Source of the DNA: Hydractinia symbiolongicarpus
Lineage: Eukaryota; Cnidaria; Hydrozoa; Anthoathecata; Hydractiniidae
Assembly (NCBI RefSeq): GCF_029227915.1
Contig: NC_079888.1
Coordinates: 14,181,001-14,245,000, forward strand
DNA: 64,000 nt
Direction: 5' to 3'
Position 1 is the stretch's first letter. The number at the start of each line of letters is the position of its first letter. The translations under genes and the position numbers were made by a program. The notes beneath the pieces are model-generated. The model made no database searches and had not been told where the DNA came from. It was given only the letters and a program-made list of their open reading frames with translations. Shown here in pieces: positions 21,601 to 32,600 of the stretch.

Positions 21601-24600
21601 TACAATTTGTTCCGTTTGGATAGGACGTCTTCTGCGGTAATGTCACTCTCAAACTTCTTTTAAATGCATTTCTCGGAACAAATCCAATAAACTGATCAGG
21701 CCATAAATAAAACATCCATTCACAGCCTAAAATAAAATGAATCTATGTGAGTGTTTCTTCCCATTACTAATTAATAACATAAAACTTATTAAAAAAACAT
21801 AGTTATCACTTAAAACTAACGCTTGAGTCAAAACTATGCACACGTGGGAAAGACTATAAGACCAGGGCAGATTTTACTGTGGTCGTCCTGACATCTTAAA
21901 CAAGTAATCCAATGATGATATGTGATGATAATTTGAGTTCACCTATCCCATTCGCGATATGATAAAAGTTGTAAAACGTGATCATGCTTTAATACTCCAA
22001 TTGTTTGGAGTGTTAACGCGTATATACTACAAGAGATTAACTTTCCAAAGTCGTATAAAAGATGTCTCTTTAAAGACATCTCAATAGCGTTATTAACAGA
22101 AGATGTAAAAAAGACATATAAAGTGGTCTTACGTTTTGTGCCGGCTGAGAAGAGGGCCTTTGCGACTTTAGGTTTTTTTTAATGTTGTGAATCGACATTT
22201 CTCATTTTTTCATGTGAAAAGAAGTAATTAATAAACTCTTTGTAAGATTTTCTTTCATAATTTTAAAAAATCTAAAAAGTCTTTTATTTTGTTCGTTCTA
22301 ATACTCCTAACACTTTTTGTCCATCCCTATACTGCGATTACAGAAAATATATCCGATTTATGAGTCAAGATAATAAAAAATAGAAATTTATACGGATTGC
22401 GGTTAAACTAGAATTTTCAAATTGATTAAAGCTTTTTCCGAATTGGTTTAAATCCGTAACAATTGCTCGAATCCGTATAAATTGTTGAACGTAAACTGAC
22501 GATAAAGCATAACACGAAGGTGATATCGTTTTTGTGTATGAGTGCAAAAAGGTGAAAACGAATAACCTTTCCGTTTTCACAATATTTATTTTCGTTTGAA
22601 TCGGGATACTTTCTTTGAATCCTGAATACGTCACATCGTTCAAGAAGTCTGAGAGCTCCACAACTCGCGTGTAAAAGACTTGTTTACTGCTTGTATCGTT
22701 CGTTGATAAGATGTCTTGTAATGATAACGAAGATTACAACTTAGAAAGCTCAGAATCGGATAATTCTTTTAATAAAAAGGATTATACGAAGCTATAGCTT
22801 TTTCGCACGATTTCGCACCTCTTGTGTCTCACAAAGAAGAAATTAACAACGGTGTAAAATGTAACGAGGTTTCTATCAATGACACAGAACTATGCACTGG
22901 CAATACAAATTAACGCGAATGTGAAAATTGTAAATCGATGGAAACACAAACTGAAAGTGTGTGCTGGTATGGAATCAAACGAAACTTCTGATGATATTTT
23001 TTCAAGGTAGGAGAAGAGATATACAGCAACGGTTTTTGAATGATGTACAATTTTCTTTGTCAACGTCTTTCTTTTTTAATAAGTATTTCATCACTTTTCT
23101 TGTTAGCTACATTCTTTTCATCAAGAAAGTTCATCTTTTGCTTCAGTAAAATAATCCTTTATCACTTCTTTCTGACTTCAAAAGTGAATTTAACGAAAAT
23201 CATGAAGAATACTAAGCCACTTTTATCGTAAAACTTTTTATTTTTGTTGCATGAAGTGCAGCACTGCCATCAATGATTAATAACTGCTTTCTTTCAAAGT
23301 GTTAGTTCAATACATTCTTTGCGCTTCGCAGCAGCAGTTAAACTTTTTTCCAAGTTCCTTTCAAGTGACAAACATCGAACTAGTGGCTTATTTCGGGATG
23401 TTTTTTCTTTAGAATGCGTGGAATTATACATGGTGATATGTTGTTAATGTTGAAACTGTCAGTTTGTGGTTACGCAATTATTTAGTAGCGTTACTAAGAC
23501 CAGTTCTCCATTAGACTAGTGATTCGGTGCTCCTCACAAAGTATGTACCATACTTTGCTCTTTAACCAGGACAGTCACTTCACCCATCAACTATCGAATT
23601 ACCTTCTTTTGCGGCACACCCAGAATAGATGTTGTTTTAATGTTTGTTATACAAAGTGTTTCTTTTTGGAAAAAGAACGGACTTTTGAATATCATAGAAG
23701 GTGGACTCAGAAAAAAACTAAAGTTTCAACATGTTCATCATTTGGACAATTCGGGCGTATGTATTTCCGGAACATAATATAGCTGCAGAAAGTAATAGGT
23801 TCCTGCAGCTCTTTCGTTTACGATAGGCTGAGAGTGCCAGCTGGAAACTTTATTTTGAAAAATTATATTAAAAATGATAAGAGTTCCACGTTTCACCACA
23901 CGAGTAGTGCACGTTGTTGTAAACACGTAAAAAAAACGTGAAATAATGGTAATAGACAATAAAATCAAAATACGTCTGTCCAGTTATGTTGTCGAGATGA
24001 ATTTTTAGTGGCGGTAAGGATGAAGAATTGTTGGAAGGATTTTTATCGGCACTGACGATATCATGATCACTTTACATATTTTAAAGATCTTTTGTTGATT
24101 GTATCTCAACACGATAAATGGCCTCTACGGGATCACATTATGTTCTAAAGGATCTCGTAAAAATATTTGTTCCAACGGATTTCTCCACTCCCCAGGGTCA
24201 AGATCAACACCATCCTCAAGAATCAAAGGCTCACTGAAAAGGAGGAGGTCACTGAAAAAAAGATGATAAGTATAACACAATGCATCGCACAACCGGTAAC
24301 TTGTCAATGGCATAACTGATATAAAACGCATATAATATGATATAAGACTTATCTTCTTGATGTAGTTACTTTGACTTTTCGGGCTTACTGAAAAATAAAA
24401 ATTGTTGGAACAGCATCGTTGGTCAGCTGTTTTCCTTTTTTGATACCACTAAGTTCAGCTTAGAAAGTAACCTAAGTTAAAGAGCGCCGGTTGTATGACG
24501 TTACATTTACCACCTGAAAAAATCCGGAAGGTTGTTCCATCTAAAACGCTTCTCTTTAAAAAGAAAAGAAAACGAAACAAAACTGACGAGCGCTGCGAAA

Positions 24601-25839
24601 GATACGTAGCTAGCTGGACAATTTTTTTATTTGAGTATTTTATTTTATTGGAAATTACTGGGTGTTTGTATTGGAAATTGATACCACTTTACTTTGAGAT
24701 GAAAATGTACAAAACTTTATTTGACTGTGTGGTGTTGATATGTACAAACAAAAAGAATGAGAGGACGGGAATTAAAAAGTCTTTTCTACGAATTGGCAAT
24801 ATTATATAAAACATTTTACCAGGCGATCTCTTTTAAAGAACTGTCTGTATATTGCGACGAACAAATATAAAACATTTGATTGCTTGGTAGATCACCTGCA
24901 CGACGTATTTTGTTGGGTCATTTTTGTCTGAGTTCTTTCTTGTTCAAAGACTGAAATCTGTGAAAACTAACATCTTTACACTTCTCTGATCGATTGATAC
25001 ATCCAGCGCAAAACAACTAACCATGTGTCAAATCGATTTGAAGGTAAAATATATACGAAAAGTATATAAATTTAAAATATAAGCCTTAACAATAACCTTT
25101 TCTGAGCGCGCTCAAAGGTTTTGGACGATGTGGCGTCGTTATTTATATTCGATCTAGTCTAAAATGAAATTGAGCTTGTCCGTTTTTTCATAAAAGAAAA
25201 AATTAATGTTGCAGAGGTAAGTACAATAATTATGAATGAGGAAAACAAATAAAGTAAATTGTTTTCTTTTTATTTCTTATGCTATTCTTAGTAGGTAAAA
25301 AGAAAAAAAAGTAAAAAAGAAAATCAACTTTTCCTATTCAGAATGAAATCCACAAAAACAAATCTACGTAGTAAGGTACAACTTTTGCTAGAATTTTGTA
25401 TAAAAAGCCTGGTTTCAGAACATATTTACTTTTATCTGGTCTATTCCCCACCATTATTAATTTAGGGTATTTAACGTAAATTTCTTGTTCATCAGAAAAA
25501 ACGAAGTAAAATGTAAAATAAAACAGAGAATACTCCATTTCAATCTCCAAAACTTCTATTCGTTATTGTAGGTCTGTGTTCTTTATAATCTGGCTTCAGG
25601 TTTGTGTTTATTACAGTTGATTACAAGAGTAAAAATAAATATCAACATTTACCTGCTTGATGCATATATTTAACACATTTTATAGTTTGCATCGCGCTTT
25701 CTTTCATAACGTAAGTTCCATTTTCACACGTACTCCCATTAGTAAGCTTATCTCCAGTCTTTTGTCGTTCAATTTGAAGTGAGTTTGCGAGTGGTAGGCA
25801 AAAAAGAATCAGTTTGATAACACACATAAATTTCATCAC
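18646..25839 (-). CDS. Receptor A: type I membrane receptor-like protein, six exons
   Basis: Predicted exons (minus strand): 25,839-25,653; 21,726-21,473; 21,400-21,262; 20,527-20,296; 19,338-19,311; 19,170-18,646. Every junction is GT-AG, phases are compatible (1, 0, 1, 2, 0), and the total is 1,365 nt, giving 454 aa. Exon 1 encodes a signal peptide (hydrophobic IKLILFCLPLANS). Exons 1-3 give a Cys-containing, N-glycosylation-rich ectodomain that I cannot assign to a family. Exon 4 holds a Thr/Ser-rich stalk and a transmembrane helix (IIAIISGVAGVLLIIIIVLL) followed by RRRGKRR. The 28-nt microexon leads to a 174-aa tail with YAVV (twice), YDSV and YSVP. Tyrosine-based signalling is inferred. 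Exons 1-3 lie in the duplicated segment shared with receptor B. Confidence 0.65.
22711..23230 (+). pseudogene. Degenerate gene fragment with a Cys-rich signature, in intron 1 of receptor A
   Basis: An ATG opens a short acidic frame (SSESDNSFNKKDY), then stops and shifts follow. The later ECENCKSMETQTESVC stretch resembles the C.NC..M.T..E..CC signature of P2X7-receptor C-terminal-like domains, which are often spread with transposons in cnidarians. The same breaks occur at 54,720-55,240, so it was dead before the duplication. Confidence 0.3.
24125..24240 (-). other. Candidate terminal exon conserved in both duplicate copies
   Basis: On the minus strand CTCCTCCTTTTCAG precedes an open frame ending DPGEWRNPLEQIFLRDPLEH and three more residues before the stop. 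Copy 2 (56,140-56,250) keeps the frame and differs by a 6-nt in-frame indel. The parent gene is not identified. Confidence 0.3.
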
Positions 25840-28800
25840 TAAATTATGAAACCTAAATAAAAATATTTTGGCAAATGGCTTATCTTGTTACAAATACCAA
25901 TTACAGTCTAACTGGTTTTTAGGAAATTTTCTCAACCGTTTCAGAAAATTTTAAAAAGGTATGGAACAAGAAACACGCACGTATTAACCACAAGTTTCTT
26001 CGTCGTTGCCCGTTCAGCGCACTTAATACAGATAATCAATCAATGTGAAGTTTATAACTATAAAACATTAAACCCTAAAAAAACTACTTATTCGATGTGA
26101 AGCATCTAAAATTATTGGACAGTAGTCGAATTTAAATGTTTTCCTGTATTTTCTTACTAACAGGATACTTGCAGAATTTCGTATTTCACAAGTGACAATA
26201 GAAACAGAGCAAACCTTTCTTTCTAAAGCAAAGTAAGCAAAGGACACCGTTTAAATTGGTGCTCAAGATTAAAGTTATATCATATATTTTTATTTTTTTA
26301 GTTGAAAACAATTGTTGACGAAAAATTGTTGATGCGTTAGGCAATAACTATATACACATTTTCCATGTTCTCATTTTTTAACCCGAACTGAGAAAAGAAT
26401 TATGTGAACATTTCAATCATTACTTATATAATATATAAAATATAATATAATAAATAATATCTTTAATAAAATTTTTCAAGTATTTTCCATAAAATATCGT
26501 ATCCCTTTAAAAAAAAGGGAAAGAAAAGACCAAAATTTAAAAATAATCTTAACCCGAAAATATAACAGGCAAGGTAAACATCAGTATGTAAGACAAACAA
26601 ACCAATTTTTGTTGTTGTTGTAGTCTCTGCGTATTATCTGTTTTGTTTTACCAAGTTTCTCTGCTTATGAAAGTAGTTTCATATATACTTATAAACACCG
26701 TCTGAAACGAAATTACAAGGATTAAAATATCTTTTGAAAGACATAATCCAACAATTTAAAGTCCTCAAAATTAATGAAGGAGATTTGCATGGTTACTATG
26801 TAGATTTGTGTTTAATTGTATATTTCCTGCATGTATGACTACCGTTTGTTGACACAGCTGTTCAGTTGTGTAAGTTGTATATACGATTTTCGTCATCTTC
26901 TCGATGCTGAATGCTTCAACAGAAAATCGTTTTAGCTTAAGCAAATGCTATAGAGCTGTTAAAAATTTGCAGTTATAAGTCTGTGAAAAGAATTGATGAG
27001 ACATGCCTAGAAACAACCTACCCAGAAACGAATAAATTGAGTCGTAAAACTAAGTTGCTGAAATGAGATATAATTCGGCAATTAGGAAGCAGTAAATTAG
27101 TCAATAAATTTATTTTAATATATATATTAGTATAAATAAATAGCAGATTGGCGGTTCCATTTTCATTTGTTCTATTAGATACTACAACTCTGACTGACAT
27201 GAAATCTGACATTGTATGGAAGTTCCACACATATTCAGGGCCCTCGAATCTATGCTTAAACTATTGGCAAAATTTGGAAAAAAGTCCTGGATTGTCGGCT
27301 GGTATCATTGTTGTTACTTTTCCTACTTGGGAAACATTTTAAAGTTTTAACAGCAAAAATAATTGGGAAACATGTCCCTTGGTTTCTATGGGAAAAAAAT
27401 ATGGTGTTTAGATTACTGCTATATTCTTTCGTTTCAAGAAAGAGCGGTGCATTCTTCTTGTACACAAAATGCTGTTTCCAGAACCTATGTGGAATTTATT
27501 AGGAAAAATAAAAGAACCTGGCAAGTCAATTAATTACAATAATTACAATAAATTCTACTGACTTTACAGCTAGCTACTATTATTAAAAAGGTACGACACA
27601 TGAGTGCAAATTTCGAAGTTTGTTCCCACAAGTAGCAAGTTGTTTGTACAATTTTAAACTTGAACTTGTCAAAGTTTACTGTCTTTATCAACATATCTTG
27701 GCACTTATGGAGATTGACGTGGGTTATTCCGTCATGCTAGAAAGTGCAACAAGCCACTTTTAAACGTTGCTGGGCCTACCTACGTGTAGTTTTTGCCATC
27801 TTTTGTTGGTTTGTTTGTTTTTTTGTTTGTTTGTTTGATTTGTTTGTTTGTTTTAAGTTACATTTATGTTGTAAACCGAGTTGGATTATAAATCAGTTGA
27901 CCGAAAGTCAAGTGGGCTCGAAGCTTGTAGTCCTGGGCATATAAAAGTAAACCAAACTGTTTCGCCTTTAATTTTTTATAAACCAAGTGACCACATGCAT
28001 CAACTTAACTCGCTCCATGGTACTCCGTACAGTTCCCGATCTGTTGAAGTCTGAATAATGAGGTAAAATTCTAAATTGGGTTCATAGTAGGCTTAAGTGA
28101 TTGACGAGCGTTTAAAGCTAAAAAGATGTATTTTTAAAGATAAAATATATGTACAAAGAATTCACACTTCAAGTTCAAAAAGAGTGTGTTGTGGCTGAAA
28201 TTCATTTAACAAACTCTTCCTCTTGGCGTACTTAGACCGTTCTTCAGGCAAATGTAAAACTTCACTCTACCGTTTATGCTCCAACTCACTTCCCACCCCT
28301 CAGTTCAGTCCTTCACGACATGGCAATAAATATATATTTTATATTTAGTTCTGCTAAAACGTTTTCTGTGCTCGGGGAAGATTTTGTTACGTCATTTTAA
28401 ACACAATGTGGCGACTGAATAAATAAGATGGTCGCAGTTAAACCAAGCTGGGAATTTCCGATCCGTTTAAATTGAGTTGTATTTTTGGACAACTAGGTTT
28501 AATATTTAACGTGGGTTACAGAATCCATATCTAACAATAAAGATTTAGGAAATGAGTCAAAAAAGAAGAAGAAGCTTAAGCTACCTTAAATCTATAACTT
28601 AAATATAAAATGCTACAATGAAACTGCGTCAAACATCTATAATAACCTGTATAGATTTATCTTGGGCAATTCTTGTGAACATTAGATCACTTAACACTAA
28701 ATATACTGGGTTTTCAAAATCTAATCAAAGCATAGTAGTATTTCAAATGTTAACTCTAAAAAGTTTTTAATGGCAGCATTTTTGGGGAAGTTATTAGAAA

Positions 28801-29014
28801 CTTGAAATATGTCGAAAATGTCACTTTATTCCAATCACTTTCGTTCTAGAACGAATTTTAATGTTGAAGTTTCGAAATCCAAATAAACGTTATTAAACAT
28901 GTTTACCTGTTTTATTTAATTGGAATGAAAAATGTTAAAAATTGCCCAAAATCCGATTTTCGCGATCTTCGTGTAAATTTCGGAAAGTTAAAATCAAATT
29001 ACTCACATGTCCAA
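25840..29014. other. Upstream region of receptor A, no confirmed gene
   Basis: AT-rich. One notable stretch is 27,140-27,400, which is essentially identical to 59,180-59,440 and includes a minus-strand frame with acceptor-like TTTAAGCATAG followed by PEYVWNFHTMSDFMSVRVVV. A (GTTT)n run lies at about 27,809-27,853. Confidence 0.35.
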
Positions 29015-29668
29015 TATTTACAGAATCATTAGGCCATGAAATGTATGCGAGTTAAAGATTTGACTTGCAGATGTCTAATAGATAATTATGTAACATAAAT
29101 GCTTAGTATAGCTAAACGGAATAATTAAGAATGAATGGTCATTGACTGAAACCTCCCCTTCCGCGAATTAGGTTAACGGAAGTTACTTTACTGAATATAG
29201 GAGTTTCGTAGTTTTGGCAATATGCAATCAAAGACTAATAGGAAGCAGAATCCTCCCCCTTTTCTCAGGATCTTCAGGGTTTACGCATTTTATACCCCTG
29301 TGTTTCCCTATTTCACACTTCCACATATTCCAAACAGACTGGTCATTATTCTAATTTTTCTATTATTCTTTACAATATAAATTTTGTGTCAGAGTTGTTT
29401 CACTTATAAGAAGCTTACACCAGTCTGATGTAATTGATACTTAAAATAATTATAAAATATGTTGTTTCTAGATGATTCTAGATAAACTTCGGGCATATAT
29501 AATTTTTAGTCCTTGAGAGTTTCAACAAAACGTAATACATTACGCAATGCATTTTTCAATATTTTTTTCATGTGAACGCCGTTTAACACTTAAATTTACA
29601 ATCAGAATCTTATATCTGACATAAACTACCAATCCAACATCATTCGTGTTATGCATCAAAAATAATTG
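29015..29668. other. Single-copy spacer downstream of receptor B
   Basis: Present only between the two duplicate copies. No ORF or repeat is supported. It probably includes the receptor B 3' UTR. Confidence 0.4.
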
Positions 29669-32600
29669 TTAACTTGAACCTGTTTCATAATTATCATAAC
29701 CTTTATTGTTTCTGTGAAGACCAGTGTAATTAGCTTGGGGAACGTCTTTTTGTGACAGTGATAATTCAGTGTAATGCTCATTCGTCTAAAAATATAGAAA
29801 CGAAATTGATTGATAATCTCAACTTTTACCACTAGTTGTTAAGCTTGTGTGAAAAGAAATATACAATTAATAGAGAGATGTTTACTAGCCTGATCAGATT
29901 TAGTCATTTCCATATTGACTGAATTAGGTGAAAAAATCTCATCATACAGATTTCCCTATAAATATAAATGTTTAACAGTGAATATTTGATTCTTAAATTT
30001 TACATGACTTCTGTGGAATAAAAATATTTTAAAAAACGTAAGAACATGTAAGTTCAATTTACTTGTGCAGGGGACAGATTTTTGTTCTTCCAATTAATTT
30101 TTATTCTAAATAATAAAAAATTCATAATAATATAACTTCAATCCAGTAAACCAGGTTTATGTAAGTGGAATCGGTTTCTCGAAAACTGGCTTTAAAATTA
30201 TTAATAAATAAACGTGAAATGTAATGTGATGTACTTACATCAATGAATTCTTCTTTTTTCCAATATAGATTATAAAACATAAAATTAGTAAAACTCCACC
30301 CAAAAGAGATAATACACCAATAAGTACATTTTCAGTTTCAGTACTACATTTGTAAACAATAACAATACGTGTTTTTCTTGTTGCATTTGTGGCAGTAATT
30401 TCTGTTGTTGCTGTTGTTTTTATTGTTTTGTTTTCTGTTGCTTTTGTTGTTTTGGGTGATGGTGATGTTGCAGGTGGTGGGCTTAGATCTATAAAAAAAA
30501 TAATGTAATATAAATTTTAGGACAGAGAAAGTGATTTATCTTAAAGATACGTGACGTTATATTGTATAATTTCTGTGCTGAATATATAATAATATAGTAT
30601 AACTATATTGATTTTATAGATTTAGGACATACAAGAAACAATTTCTTCATATTTAATCACCACATATCTTGTCGCAGAGTAGCGTAAGATATTCTTCCCA
30701 GTATCATCCAAGCAATTTATAAAGAGCTTGATTTTAACGGGATTAACGGGATTTTGTAAAAACGAGTACCAGAAAACAAAAGACTGGTATTATTTCTACG
30801 TGTACATAAATTTACTTGAGGTAGGCGTATTTTGTACACTATGCAAGGAGATTTAAAAAAAACATCTTAAAAATATTTTTTGCTTTCGGGAAAATTAGGA
30901 CTTAATTTTCTTTTAAAAATGTTTGTTTACTTACACGAAGTATTTCCTTCATATTTAATCATCACATATCTTGTCGCAGAGTAGTCTAAGATATTCTTTC
31001 CTGTATCATCCACGCAATTTATGAAGAGCTTGATTAACATTCCATCCCAGTGTTTTTTGAAACCTATTTCAACCTAGAACACACAATAGTAATTTTAAAA
31101 TCACATAAGTATAATTAACTGTTGTCAAGAATATGACATACTTACAAATTGTTTCGCATAATTAAATTGATAAGTCAAGGTTTTTTTCACTTTTTCGCCC
31201 ATGTACGAATCCCAAACTGATGATGTTGCTACGTTTACGCCTTGAACATCTATTCTTCCAGCTGTGTGATTACTACAATTTGCTCCGTTTGGATAGGACG
31301 CCTTCTGGTGTAATGTCACTCTCAAACTTTTTTTAAATGGATCTCTCAGAACAAATCCAATAAACTGATCACGCCATAAATAAAACATCCATCCACAGCC
31401 TAATATAAAATGAATCTATGTGAGTGTTTCTTCTCATTACTAATTAATAACATAAAATTTATTAAAAAAAACATAGTTATCACTTAAACCTAACGCTTGA
31501 GTCAAAACTATGCACACGTTGGAAAGACTATAAAACCAGGGCAGATTTTACTGTGGTCGTCCTGACATCTTAAACAAGTAATCCAATTATGATATGTGAT
31601 GATAATTTTAGTTAACTCATTTCCATTCGCGATATGATAAAAGTTGTAAATCGTGATCATGCTTTAATACTCCAATTGTTTGGAGGGTTAAAGCATATAT
31701 ACTACAAGAGATTAACTTTCCAAAGTCGTATAAAAGATGTCTTTTTAAAGACATCTCAATAGCGTTTTTAACAGAAGATGTAAAAAAGACATATAAAGTG
31801 GTCTTACGTTTTGTGCCGGCTGAGAAGAGGGCCTTTTCGACTTTAGGTTTTTTTTAATGTTGTGAATCGACATTTCTCGTTTTTTCATGTGAAGAGAAGT
31901 AGTTAATAAACTCTTTGTAAGATTTTCTTTCATAATTTTAAAAAATCTAAAAAGTCTTTTATTTTGTTCGTTCTAATACTCCAAACACTTTTTGTCCATC
32001 CCTATACTGCGATTACAGTTGAGAAAATATATCCGATTTATGAGTCAAGATAATAAAAAATAGAAATTTATACGGATTGCGGTTAAGCAGGTTTTCCACT
32101 AGGCGGACTATTCAGTAAGGAGCGTTTAGCGCAGAGGATATTTTCCGTCTCGCAGAACGCATTTTATTTTTCCACTAAGCACGGCGCCATTATGCAAACA
32201 ACACCATGAAGTTCAGTCGCCGATTAGTTCTTCTTAAAAAAGTTAAACTATTGAAATTGTTGGCATTAGAAAATGAAAAAAATAATAGGAAATATAAAAA
32301 AAGATTCTGGATACGCCAAATTTACCAAGAACGATAGCAGAAGGGGGAGTTTCATTTACTGATACAGGATTTGAAGCTATATGATCATCAACTGTTTTTC
32401 CAATACTTTCGTATGTCTCCTTCTGATTTGGAAACGTTTTACTGTCTTGGGTAGCTCCCCTTGTTGTAAAGAAAGAAACAAGAATGCGAGAATCGATCAA
32501 ACCAAGTGAAAGATTATGTGTTACTATGAGATACTTAGTTACTGGAGATGCACAAGTGACAATTGCCTCAAACTTTCGAATGAGCCCAACTGTTGTAGGA

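Larger units (their letters stand above)
21066..29014. repeat. Copy 1 of a direct segmental duplication (about 7.95 kb)
   Basis: Aligns with 30,745-62,654 from AACGGGATTTTG onward to CACATGTCCAA, at roughly 93-97% identity by eye. It contains exons 1-3 of receptor A and upstream DNA. It lacks the Harbinger, Polinton and Helitron-like insertions found in copy 2 and so acts as their empty site. Confidence 0.9.

Noticed and set aside
27744-27944. 66-codon frame with a Phe/Val/Cys-rich stretch
   Set aside because: Translation of a (GTTT)n microsatellite; the copy 2 frame differs.
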